Origin: Blastopirellula sp.
GTDB lineage: Bacteria; Planctomycetota; Planctomycetia; Pirellulales; Pirellulaceae
Assembly: GCA_002733575.1 (NCBI GenBank)
Contig: NVWB01000164.1
Coordinates: 1-43,384 of the forward strand
Direction of reading: 5' to 3'
DNA: 43,384 nucleotides
The translations under genes were made by a program, and so were the position numbers. The notes beneath the pieces were generated by a model that saw only the letters and a list, made by a program, of their open reading frames with translations, searched no databases and had not been told where the DNA came from. This document shows positions 8,975 through 17,478 of the stretch, one piece after another (positions within the stretch are counted from its first letter, which is position 1; each line of letters starts with the position of its first letter).

Positions 8975-10702
8975 CTATCGAATAAATCGCATCCGCCGAA
9001 AATTAGGGAAAAACGGAAACGGCTTATTTGTGGAATGCGGCCAATAAACCAATAGCGCTTTACCAATTAATAATCGCCGAGGTACATATTGGTGACCAGG
9101 ATCCCAAAGCCTGCCATCTAAACTCGATGAGCTATTATCACCCATAGGGAAGTATTGGCCTTCTTCTAGTTTGAACTCAACTTCCCTTCGATTATCGAAG
9201 AGACTGGTGGTTGACCAGTCTTCTGGTCTTTTAAGTAGGTTTGAAACATCGTTTGAATTTGAAATCGTTCCAGTGTATTCATAGTCAACTAAATCAATAT
9301 ATTGCCCAACTTTTAATAGCTTAGTTGAGATGTAATAGAGGTCTCGAAATACTTGGATATCACTGACTGCAACATTTAATCCTTTGCTACCGATGCCGAC
9401 AGGCAACAAGTCACCAGAATCTTCTTTACTCCACACAGGTGGCAACTTTTTCGGAGAAGTGAAAGTTCCTTCGCTCCCGAAATCAATCAATGAATTATTG
9501 ACCCATAATCGCAGTTGATCATCGCAGTTTGCAAATCGTAAGTGATAGGAGCCTTTTCCTTTAACCGAAGTATTTGCTGAAAGACTTCCATCCGCTTCAG
9601 CATCGTCAAACTGAATTCCTTCGCCGATAATCTTCAAAGTGACTTTACCCGTTGAGACATCGATCAGACAGCGAAAATGGCGTCCTCCTTCAACTAAGTC
9701 CAAATGCAGTTCGCCATCTTCCGAGCGAACGACACAGCGGCATTCGACAGCAAGGTCTCCCACCCAATGATCTCCATCTATGTCTTTGAAAAAGTTCGCG
9801 TTGTAAACATTGAAATCTGTAACCAATTGACTCAATGATTCACGAGCTGCTTGGGCATCGACCTTTCCACCATCCTTCACTGCTTTCAATGCCAAGTAAT
9901 CAGGAAGAATATGACGATACCGCAGCCAGTTGATCTCAGTTCCTGAGGCTTGGCATTCGTAAACTGGTTGGCCTGAATCTTGTTTCACCCAAGCGGTGGA
10001 AGCTAAAGGGGAATTTTCTAATCGCTCGGGGAACCCGGTATTTAATAGTTTTTTATTTTGATGATTCGAATCATAAACATCTTGCAACAATTCAAGTTGT
10101 TTGTAGGCCGGTTTTCGGGCAATCGTAAAACCTGATTCACCCGGTTTTTTTACATAGATATCGCCATGATAGATTTTAATCGTTTCGCCCGGCAAGCCGA
10201 TCAAACGTTTGATGTAATTTACTTGCGGGGCGCTTGGATTTTTAAAAACAATCACGTCCCAGCGTTTTGGTTCAGCAAAATCGTAGGCAAACTTGGAAAC
10301 AAGAATTCGATCTCCTGTGAAAGAAGGATCATTGGTAATATCAAGTTGAGTTTGATAGATCGGGTCTATCGTTTTAGTTACATTTGTGACAACTTTACCC
10401 TCCTTGTTCACCTCGTCACTAGAACCTACCCGAAATTCAAAGCCCGTTTCCTCATCAATCACGTCTTTGTGGCGGCCCATTAGCGTGGGGGCCATCGATC
10501 CGGTGGGGATCACAAAGGCTTCGGCTTCAAAGGCCCGGAACAGCAACGCCAGTACGATGGCGATGACCACCGATTCGATGAATTCACGGACAACGGTCAG
10601 TGTGTCTCCGTCGGATTCTTTCACGTTGTTCTTATTTTTGTCTGATGCACTCTTGGCTGGAGGGAATGCTTCAGAGCGTCGATTTTTATTCTTCTTGGAC
10701 AT
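8975..10702 (-). CDS. lepB: Signal peptidase I with a large inserted domain
   Basis: This is an S26-family leader peptidase. After a charged start (MSKKNKNRRSE) and one membrane segment (ESVVIAIVLALLFRAFEAEAF), the catalytic serine lies in VIPTGSMAPTLMG and the catalytic lysine in VNYIKRLIGLPGETI. The C-terminal box is YFPMGDNSSSSLDGRLWDPG and the protein ends PFFPNFRRMRFIR. Between the lysine box and the GDN box are about 280 residues not found in ordinary signal peptidases. The insert is rich in beta-strand-like sequence (for example GELHLDLVEGGRHFRCLIDV and VAVSDIQVFRDLYYI). ATG 10702 is preferred; the frame is open to a GTG at 10765. It lies about 135 bases downstream of a second, related signal peptidase gene, suggesting tandem duplication. 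The enzyme should cleave signal peptides at the outer face of the inner membrane. Confidence 0.9.
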   Translation of the reverse strand: MSKKNKNRRSEAFPPAKSASDKNKNNVKESDGDTLTVVREFIESVVIAIVLALLFRAFEAEAFVIPTGSMAPTLMGRHKDVIDEETGFEFRVGSSDEVNKEGKVVTNVTKTIDPIYQTQLDITNDPSFTGDRILVSKFAYDFAEPKRWDVIVFKNPSAPQVNYIKRLIGLPGETIKIYHGDIYVKKPGESGFTIARKPAYKQLELLQDVYDSNHQNKKLLNTGFPERLENSPLASTAWVKQDSGQPVYECQASGTEINWLRYRHILPDYLALKAVKDGGKVDAQAARESLSQLVTDFNVYNANFFKDIDGDHWVGDLAVECRCVVRSEDGELHLDLVEGGRHFRCLIDVSTGKVTLKIIGEGIQFDDAEADGSLSANTSVKGKGSYHLRFANCDDQLRLWVNNSLIDFGSEGTFTSPKKLPPVWSKEDSGDLLPVGIGSKGLNVAVSDIQVFRDLYYISTKLLKVGQYIDLVDYEYTGTISNSNDVSNLLKRPEDWSTTSLFDNRREVEFKLEEGQYFPMGDNSSSSLDGRLWDPGHQYVPRRLLIGKALLVYWPHSTNKPFPFFPNFRRMRFIR

Positions 10703-10836
10703 CTTGTTTTCAATTTTAGGAGCAGGCGAACTGGGGTTGGAAGTGAGTAGTTCGCCGCGAGTCACGAAATATAGCGTAAATTTTACTTCGGAGATACTTG
10801 GATCTGCGGTTTTCGCTGGGATGGGCTACGGGACAG

Positions 10837-12144
10837 TTATCGATGTAACACCTTAGCAGTTAATAGTTTATCAGCATTTACCTCTTCGTTCCACATCCGA
10901 GAATCTTCGGAAACAGGTACGTTGTCTCCCATCAAAAAGAGGCCGTTTTGCCCCAATTTCTGAGATTGCTGCCACGAATCCTTTCTGCCGGCAGGGTTCA
11001 AATAGTAGAGATCACGTTGGATCAACAGGTTTTTCAGCTCAGCAGATTCTGCTTGAGCCCGAAATTTCAACGGGGTTTTTGACCAGCGAACTTGCTGGAC
11101 ACGGGCACTCGCTTTGATCTTCGATTGGCCCGATTCTGATTGCAGCAGTATTTGTCCATCGAGATAACCAGCGTGAATGACCAATGGAAATTCAAGTCCG
11201 TTTTGCAATGATTCTGTTGCCAGAGTTTGTTCATCTTGATGTAGCGAAAGCGCATTGTTTTTGAAGTCGATCTTCGCAATGATTGTTGGCCGACCATCGA
11301 ATTGAATTTCGAGTTGATCTAACTCTTTCCCAATAAGCGAAAACGAGACGATCCAATCGGTGATCGGGGAAATCTCTCGGGATAGTGTTGGGTTATACAC
11401 ATATTGATCGGTCGGAGACGCCAGTTGATCAGGCTGATGCGGCAGCGGCAACGCGGCCAGATGTTGATAGATTAGCCAAGAGGAATTGGAAGACGAATCT
11501 TGCTTTGCATATTGAATCTTGCCCGGCCAAACTTGCCAGGCGGTGCTGGAGTTGTCAGTAATCCAACGTGAATCGATAGGGTCTTCATAGTGTTGGTTGT
11601 AGAGCGTGATCGCCAAGTCTTGAAACTGCGAAAGCGTTTTGACAAAGCGTTCTCCGTCAATGTATAAGTCACCTTGATTGAACCCAATGGTTTCGCCAGG
11701 CAGTCCTACGACTCTTTTGACAGTCAGAGATTGTCGTGCATCTGCTGGCTGATAGGCAACCAAATCAAACCGCTGGGGTGTTTCACTGAGTGGGACTAAT
11801 TCTAGTTGTGAACCAGGCAAGACCGGCAGAGATGCAACCGGGTTGTTTTGAAAACCACAATTTAAGCAGGTGGCAATCTCAGGAAGTGAAGCGCTGGCAT
11901 CGATTTCAAATTGAATTTGGCATCGTTCACACAGAACAGCACAGTGCGGACCAAGTAGAGCTGGTGCCATGGAAGGGCCGATCACACGAAATGTGGGATC
12001 GACGGCCGGTTGGGTGAACCAGAAGATCGTAAATCCGAGGAGAAACACAGCAACGGCAGTGATTGCCGCTGCCCGTAAAAGAACGCCCCCAACGCTTTGC
12101 TGCGTAGAGTTAGGCGAGATAGGAGCGTTCTCAGATTCAGTCAT
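10837..12144 (-). CDS. Second signal peptidase I paralogue with zinc-ribbon-like Cys pairs and inserted domain
   Basis: The 435-residue S26 protein has one N-terminal membrane segment (VGGVLLRAAAITAVAVFLLGFTIFW region), catalytic Ser in VIGPSMAPALLG, catalytic Lys in LTVKRVVGLPGETIGF and the box LFLMGDNVPVSEDSRMW near the end. Between Ser and Lys are CERC and CLNC, spaced about 24 residues apart, which looks like a four-cysteine zinc ribbon. After the Lys box comes an insert of about 230 residues that aligns by eye with the insert of the downstream paralogue: both have STAW, a VS/VE-rich strand pattern and an IQxxRDLYY ending. The ATG overlaps the stop of the upstream phosphatase gene by one base (TAATG), indicating translational coupling. 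Paralogues may process different substrates. Confidence 0.85.
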   Translation of the reverse strand: MTESENAPISPNSTQQSVGGVLLRAAAITAVAVFLLGFTIFWFTQPAVDPTFRVIGPSMAPALLGPHCAVLCERCQIQFEIDASASLPEIATCLNCGFQNNPVASLPVLPGSQLELVPLSETPQRFDLVAYQPADARQSLTVKRVVGLPGETIGFNQGDLYIDGERFVKTLSQFQDLAITLYNQHYEDPIDSRWITDNSSTAWQVWPGKIQYAKQDSSSNSSWLIYQHLAALPLPHQPDQLASPTDQYVYNPTLSREISPITDWIVSFSLIGKELDQLEIQFDGRPTIIAKIDFKNNALSLHQDEQTLATESLQNGLEFPLVIHAGYLDGQILLQSESGQSKIKASARVQQVRWSKTPLKFRAQAESAELKNLLIQRDLYYLNPAGRKDSWQQSQKLGQNGLFLMGDNVPVSEDSRMWNEEVNADKLLTAKVLHR

Positions 12145-13388
12145 TACTTAGTACGAACCGGTTGAATGTAGGTATCACGAATTTCCCCGCCCAGCAACAC
12201 ACAACGATACTGCAATTCCTTTTGATTTAAAGTCAGCAGTTGGACATTGTGGCCTTTGTCGGCCATGCCGGGTGCTTGCAAAAACCAGCGGTCAGTTTTG
12301 GGTGTTCGCTGTGGAACGCCGAGTCCACCTTCGCCGATGTAGACAATGCCGGTCGGGTCAATCTTGCCATCACGGATCGGCACGGTTCGTTTGATGTTGT
12401 GGCCATCGGCTTCGCAGGCTAAATCAATGTTGTACTTCTCAAACAACGGCACCCAACTTTTTAGCGCGCCACTTGGTCCTTTGACTGCTGGGTAAGCAGG
12501 TTTATGGTATTGGGTCAAGACAAACCGATAATCACTGCGGGCCGATTTCAATTGGCTCCCTAACCATTTGGCTTGATCACCAGCGGTTGAGGTTTCGGTA
12601 TTGAGTGTGATCATGCGAACTTCAGGGCCGAAATCGGTGTTGTAGTAATTCTTGTCATCTACAGGGAAATCAAAGATCTCATTGAACAGCGGGCCACGAT
12701 CATGATTGCCTCGTGCGGCAACAACGGGCAACAGTTGTTTGCTATCGGTGATGGTCTCTTCGTGATCGGTGAGCCAGATAATCCACTGATCTAAGTTGGT
12801 GCCGGTAGCAACATAGTCTCCACCATGGCAGAGGCACAGGATGTCGTCTTCGAGGGAATCGTTAGTTAGGCTTTTGCTTAACATGCTGGCCAACATACGA
12901 TTCACTTCTCGGCGGGCCGAACTATCGCTACGCGAGTCGCCACCAAACAGAAAACTGAGTGGACGATCTTTTTTCGGGGCAGTTTTAAAATTGAACCATT
13001 CGGATTTATGATCGCCACTTTGCATCTGCACTTGGTACAGCGTGTCGGGTTGTAGATCAGTCACACGTGCATGATGAAAATAGATTTCACGATTCCCCGT
13101 GAACTTTGCATCGCGGCTTGTCAGTGTTTTGATCTGTTGGTCGCTGCTGGTGGTTGTGAGCTGTACCCAATTGTCTTCGCTTAACGAAGAGGTGCTCCAA
13201 GAGATGATTGCTGTAGTGCTGGCATCACCCCGCCAGGTTACACGCGGATGAAAGGGGCCGGGCTGCTTCAGTATTTCTTCTATCGAAGGAGCTTTGTCGG
13301 CCAAGCAAGGAACTGCCACTGCGAATGCGAGAAAAAGTGAACAGAAGCAGAGACTACGTTTGATTTGATTTAACAGGAGGGGTGTCAT
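12144..13388 (-). CDS. Secreted metallophosphoesterase, purple-acid-phosphatase-like
   Basis: With ATG 13388 the product is 414 residues and starts with a signal peptide (basic NQIKR, then a hydrophobic core ending near CLADKA). The frame is open to 13484, but that extension has no signal-like start. A fibronectin-like N-terminal domain (HPRVTWRGDASTTAIISWST, about residues 40-130) is followed by a calcineurin-type phosphoesterase domain. The metal-ligand motifs are LFGGDSRSD, LCHGGDYV, ARGNHDRGP, QYHKPAYP and EADGHNIKRT. This order is that of purple acid phosphatases. Its start overlaps the end of the membrane-protein gene by 35 bases and its stop overlaps the next start by one base, so it is tightly coupled in an operon with two signal peptidases. 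Confidence 0.88.
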   Translation of the reverse strand: MTPLLLNQIKRSLCFCSLFLAFAVAVPCLADKAPSIEEILKQPGPFHPRVTWRGDASTTAIISWSTSSLSEDNWVQLTTTSSDQQIKTLTSRDAKFTGNREIYFHHARVTDLQPDTLYQVQMQSGDHKSEWFNFKTAPKKDRPLSFLFGGDSRSDSSARREVNRMLASMLSKSLTNDSLEDDILCLCHGGDYVATGTNLDQWIIWLTDHEETITDSKQLLPVVAARGNHDRGPLFNEIFDFPVDDKNYYNTDFGPEVRMITLNTETSTAGDQAKWLGSQLKSARSDYRFVLTQYHKPAYPAVKGPSGALKSWVPLFEKYNIDLACEADGHNIKRTVPIRDGKIDPTGIVYIGEGGLGVPQRTPKTDRWFLQAPGMADKGHNVQLLTLNQKELQYRCVLLGGEIRDTYIQPVRTK

Positions 13389-14262
13389 GGGCGGGTTCGC
13401 TTTCGGATTGAGGAGGACGACAACTGGAAGCTTGGAACTGCCAGTATAGCAGAAGAACCAGGGGAGCACCAAAATGTGCGGCACGAATTAAAAGTTCGGG
13501 GTATTGTTCAATGCCGCCAGCAGTCATGCGACTGGCTGCGGTGATCAGCCCCCAACTGGCCATATAGCCTGCGACAAACCGAGATTTTTCAATCAAAATC
13601 AAGATCGCCACCGCCACATCGATTGCCCCAATCAGATAAAGCAGTGTATTAGCGGTCGACTCCGGCATGTCCCAGGCCAACAGGTTCTGTGAGGAATTTA
13701 ATAGAAAATCAACAAAACTGGCCTTCTGAAAGATTGCGGCCAGACCGTGAAAGAAAAACGTCAAAGAGCTACCAATGCGAAGCAGCCACATGGCCAAATT
13801 CTCTTTGGAAAGCAGCAAGGCAATCAATGCAACAGGAAGCAAATAGCGGGCGCTATGGGAAGCCAGTGTGTAGCTCTCGGGAAATTCGTTCGGGTGTCGA
13901 AATGACTTCGCAGCCGCCATCGCAGCCGGCCAGAAGGCGATAAAGCAGAGTAAGAGAATTTGTAATGCTAAGTTGACCTTGTTAGTCGGTTTCTCACTCT
14001 CTTGTTTTTGGAACAACGGAAGCACGAGTAAAACAACCGCCGATATTAGAAACAACCAATGACCAGAGTCATCCACGAGATAGGCGGTCGCTTCCGAGAA
14101 GCTCCAATCAATAACTAACAGAGACCAGATGCTTGAATCCTTTTCGAATTCAGCAAAAAGATACATTGCAGCAATGCCAAGGGCATGCACAAGAATTAGC
14201 CCACGCAGCATCCAAAGCATTATCTGCTTTTGGCGAGAATCGGATTCGGAACAAGCGTTCAT
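13354..14262 (-). CDS. Multi-pass membrane protein, DoxX-like
   Basis: The 302-residue protein has about eight hydrophobic segments, near residues 15-37, 60-82, 92-112, 135-155, 160-175, 205-225, 230-248 and 255-272. The tail is hydrophilic (SESEPAHDTPPVKSNQT). The segment IGSSLTFFFHGLAAIFQKASFVDFL, then LLYLIGAIDVAVAILILIEKSRFVAGYMASWGLITAASRM, is reminiscent of DoxX-type small membrane proteins, but the match is weak and no catalytic residues can be named. It is the first gene of the operon running to lptB; a promoter-like sequence lies 54 bases upstream of its start (14316-14344). Confidence 0.7.
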   Translation of the reverse strand: MNACSESDSRQKQIMLWMLRGLILVHALGIAAMYLFAEFEKDSSIWSLLVIDWSFSEATAYLVDDSGHWLFLISAVVLLVLPLFQKQESEKPTNKVNLALQILLLCFIAFWPAAMAAAKSFRHPNEFPESYTLASHSARYLLPVALIALLLSKENLAMWLLRIGSSLTFFFHGLAAIFQKASFVDFLLNSSQNLLAWDMPESTANTLLYLIGAIDVAVAILILIEKSRFVAGYMASWGLITAASRMTAGGIEQYPELLIRAAHFGAPLVLLLYWQFQASSCRPPQSESEPAHDTPPVKSNQT

Positions 14263-14315
14263 CGCGTGGGACTGGACGAGCTAAAGGCGGAAGGAAGGGC
14301 ACAGCTAAGCGATTT

Positions 14316-14344
14316 ATTATATTCAGAGCTGAACCAGAAGTCTA
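14316..14344 (-). promoter_or_regulatory. Candidate sigma-70-type promoter for the envelope operon
   Basis: On the minus strand, TAGACT (14344-14339) is followed after exactly 17 bases by TATAAT (14321-14316). The -10 is perfect and the -35 matches four of six consensus bases. It lies in the 117-base gap between lepA and the membrane-protein gene, pointing at the latter. It is predicted from sequence only. Confidence 0.45.
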
Positions 14345-14379
14345 CCAACGTCAGATTTCTGCCTGGTAACCACTTAACT

Positions 14380-16191
14380 CTAGTCGTCGCCGGTTTCTAA
14401 GACCGCCATGAATGCTTTTTGCGGAATATCAACCGAGCCGACCGACTTCATACGCTTCTTGCCTTCTTTTTGCTTGGCCCACAGTTTTTTCTTCCGCGAG
14501 ATATCGCCACCATAACACTTGGCGGTCACATTTTTACGCATAGCTTTTACCGTCTCTCGGGCAATTACACGCGCGCCAATAGCAGCTTGCACTGCGATTT
14601 CAAACATGTGGCGACCGATTTCGATCTTCAGCTTTTTCACCACCGCACGACCACGGCGTTCAGCATCTGCCCGATTACAAATCAAGCTCAACGCATCGAC
14701 CCCTTTTCCGTTGACTAAGATGTCAATCTTCACCAAATCAGCCTCTTCGTAGTCATGCACTTCGTAATCCATCGTGCCATAGCCTCGTGTGGCACTCTTG
14801 AGCTTGTCGTGCAAGTCGTAAATTACTTCGGCCAAAGGTAAGTCATAGACCAACATCGCACGAGTCGGGGAAAGATATTCCGTCCGAACCTGAATGCCAC
14901 GGCGATCGGTACAAAGCTGCATCACAGGGCCGATGAATTCGGTAGGTTGAATCAAACTCACACGCACAATCGGCTGCAAGAACTTGTCAATCTGCATCGG
15001 CTCAGGCACATCTTGCGGCTTGTGGATCTCAATCTCTTCCCCTCTGGTTGTGAGGACTCTATACGTCACATTCGGGGCGGTTTGCACGAGGTCTACGTCC
15101 GACTCTTGTTCCAGCCGCTGCTGCACGATTTCCATGTGCAGCAATCCGAGGAAACCACAACGGAAACCGAAGCCGAGGGCATCGCTGGTTTCTGGTTCAA
15201 ACTCAAAACTAGGATCGTTGATTTTTAACTTACTCAACGCGTCCCGCAGTTGCTCAAAGTCTTGGCCATCGGAAGGAAACAACCCACAGAAGACCATGCG
15301 TTTTGGTTCTTGGTAGCCAGACAGTGGTTCAACATTTTGATTTTTTTCAAGCGTAACGGTGTCGCCAATGTTGACCAGTTCAAGTGATTTGATATTGCAA
15401 ATCAGGTAACCCACTTGTCCCGCAAATAATTCTTTGCAAGGAACTTGCTGTGGTGCGAACTGTCCGACTTCCATCACCTCGTGCGTCGTGCCACCACGCA
15501 CAAATTTAATTTTGTCGCCCGGTTTGATCGTGCCTTCCATAACTCGTACATAGGTCACCGCCCCGCGGAATTTATCGTAGTGAGAATCGAAGACCATGGC
15601 CCTCAGAATTCCGTTGACATCTCCATCAGGTGCCGGAACTTTTTCTATGATCGCGTTTAAAAGCTCTTCGACGCCTTCGCCTGTTTTTCCACTGATCGCT
15701 TGCACATCTTCGATTTCAATGGCCAGCGCCTGTTCCATCTCTTCGATGACTTCGTCAGGCCGGGCATGAACCAAATCGATCTTGCTCAGACAGGGCACAA
15801 TGGTCAAATCGTAATCCATCGCCAAGTAAGCATTCGCCACGGTCTGTGCTTCGACTCCTTGAAAAGCATCGGCCAACAGAACGGCCCCTTCACAGCAATT
15901 GAGCGAGCGAGAGACTTCGTACTGGAAATCGACATGCCCTGGCGTATCGATCAGGTTGAGTTCGTACTCGATGCCTTTGTTGACATAACGCATGACCACA
16001 GCGCGTGCTTTAATCGTGATGCCACGTTCTCGTTCGAGATCCATGTCATCAAGCAATTGCTCTTTCATTTCACGACGACTGACCGTGGCTGTTTTTTCTA
16101 ACAGCCTATCTGCCAGGGTGCTCTTCCCATGATCAATATGCGCAATAATACAGAAGTTACGGATGTTCTTTTGGTCGATTTTCTTCGCCAT
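14380..16191 (-). CDS. lepA: Elongation factor 4 (LepA GTPase)
   Basis: The 603-residue product has the full LepA layout. The G domain includes G1 AHIDHGKSTLADRLLE (about residues 17-32), GITIKAR in switch I and DTPGHVDFQYEVSRSL. Domain II, two EF-G-like domains and the LepA-specific C-terminal domain (IGRHMFEIAVQAAIGARVIARETVKAMRKNVTAKCYGGDISRKKKLW) follow. The C-terminus AFMAVLE is conserved. LepA binds the ribosome and influences elongation and initiation. In many proteobacteria lepA and lepB form one operon; here lepA lies upstream of two signal peptidase genes on the same strand, with a membrane protein and a phosphatase between them. The length is typical and no defect is visible. Confidence 0.97.
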   Translation of the reverse strand: MAKKIDQKNIRNFCIIAHIDHGKSTLADRLLEKTATVSRREMKEQLLDDMDLERERGITIKARAVVMRYVNKGIEYELNLIDTPGHVDFQYEVSRSLNCCEGAVLLADAFQGVEAQTVANAYLAMDYDLTIVPCLSKIDLVHARPDEVIEEMEQALAIEIEDVQAISGKTGEGVEELLNAIIEKVPAPDGDVNGILRAMVFDSHYDKFRGAVTYVRVMEGTIKPGDKIKFVRGGTTHEVMEVGQFAPQQVPCKELFAGQVGYLICNIKSLELVNIGDTVTLEKNQNVEPLSGYQEPKRMVFCGLFPSDGQDFEQLRDALSKLKINDPSFEFEPETSDALGFGFRCGFLGLLHMEIVQQRLEQESDVDLVQTAPNVTYRVLTTRGEEIEIHKPQDVPEPMQIDKFLQPIVRVSLIQPTEFIGPVMQLCTDRRGIQVRTEYLSPTRAMLVYDLPLAEVIYDLHDKLKSATRGYGTMDYEVHDYEEADLVKIDILVNGKGVDALSLICNRADAERRGRAVVKKLKIEIGRHMFEIAVQAAIGARVIARETVKAMRKNVTAKCYGGDISRKKKLWAKQKEGKKRMKSVGSVDIPQKAFMAVLETGDD

Positions 16192-16297
16192 CAGGCAATA
16201 TGACTCATTCGATAGAGAAACCGGGAAACGTCACCTAGCGGAGTCGAACTACGCTATCGTCACCCAAGAGGTAAGTACATAGACGTCCAATTATACT

Positions 16298-17347
16298 CTA
16301 TTGGGCCCGTTTCTGGGAGTCACGATGAAATTGGGCTCTGGCTGTGCCTGCCGCCCCCAAATAGCCGGCATCTCCTCCTAATCGGGCAAAATCGACCACG
16401 GTTTTCTCGGCAGGGACCGGAAAAGCCCTTTTTTGGACTTCTTCTTTGATTCTACCGAGAAATCGGCACCCTAAACTGGTATCGTGCCCGCCAAAATCGA
16501 TGGCTCCGCCTAAAACCACTGCACCAGGGTCAATCGTGTGCATCAGCGACACGATCCCGATTCCCAAATACCGGGCCGTTTCTAGCACAATTTCAAGCGA
16601 AAGTTCGTCGCCTTGATCGGCTTCTTGCGAAACCATCAGTGGGCTCAACGACTCGCCTGCCTCGATCCGAGCGCTCAGACTACTCTGGCGACCAACTTCC
16701 AGGGCTTCTGCGGTCCGTTTGATAATCGCGGTGCCACTGGCATAGGCTTCTAAATGCCCTTTTTGGCCTGTGGGAATCTCGCGTGCATCGTCATTCATGT
16801 CGATGATAATGTGCCCACATTCAGAGCCATGACTGTGTTCGCCATCGACTAACACATCGTTGACAATAATCCCGCCTCCGACGCCTGTGCCGATGGTTAG
16901 TAGTACCATGCTGCAAAACTCACGGCCTGAGCCAATCCAGTACTCTCCGAAAGCGGCAGCGTTGGCATCGTTGACAAAAGTGACCGGAATTCCGAGTTGA
17001 TCTTCCAGCGTCTGTTTTACCGGAAAGTTATACCAATGCGGCAGATTATGGGGTTCTAGCAACATTCCAGCCGGAATATCCATGGTGCCAGGCGTAGCCA
17101 AACCGGCCGCTTTGACTTCGTCTTGGTTGATCCCCAGTGTGCTGACGATTTCAGCCAGAACATGCTTCACTCGCACAAAAGCATCGGCAGGGCCTTTGGG
17201 TTCTTCGGTCGGAATAGATCGATACACGATCATGCTACCGTTGTCGTCAACAAGCCCTATTTTGATGTTCGTACCACCCACATCGACCCCGAGAAAGAAA
17301 GGGCGTTTGGCTTGCTCTACAGTGATTGTTTCGGTAACTTCCGACAT
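16298..17347 (-). CDS. ROK family sugar kinase (glucokinase-like)
   Basis: With ATG 17347 the product has 349 residues; the frame extends to 17395 without support. The phosphate-binding loop FFLGVDVGGTNIKIGLVDDNG (about residues 17-37) identifies the ROK family. Other motifs are TPGTMD, NDANAAAFGEYWIGSG with the catalytic aspartate, and LLTIGTGVGGGIIVNDV. The ExGH histidine is present in HGSECGHIII, but the usual zinc-binding CxCGxxGCxE segment is replaced by EIPTGQKGHLEAYASG, so all the zinc-ligand cysteines are missing. The likely reaction is ATP-dependent 6-phosphorylation of glucose or another hexose. It follows the CinA/nucleotidyltransferase gene at about 130 bases. Confidence 0.88.
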   Translation of the reverse strand: MSEVTETITVEQAKRPFFLGVDVGGTNIKIGLVDDNGSMIVYRSIPTEEPKGPADAFVRVKHVLAEIVSTLGINQDEVKAAGLATPGTMDIPAGMLLEPHNLPHWYNFPVKQTLEDQLGIPVTFVNDANAAAFGEYWIGSGREFCSMVLLTIGTGVGGGIIVNDVLVDGEHSHGSECGHIIIDMNDDAREIPTGQKGHLEAYASGTAIIKRTAEALEVGRQSSLSARIEAGESLSPLMVSQEADQGDELSLEIVLETARYLGIGIVSLMHTIDPGAVVLGGAIDFGGHDTSLGCRFLGRIKEEVQKRAFPVPAEKTVVDFARLGGDAGYLGAAGTARAQFHRDSQKRAQ

Positions 17348-17478
17348 GGTTCCTCTGTCTGCACAACGGTCATGGATTGTGATGTAATTGCTCAATTGCT
17401 CCGCTTAATATAAGGGAGTACACCCTCTGAAACAATTACTGAGAGACACAACAGCTTGTGGCAGGAATCTAATGACCA

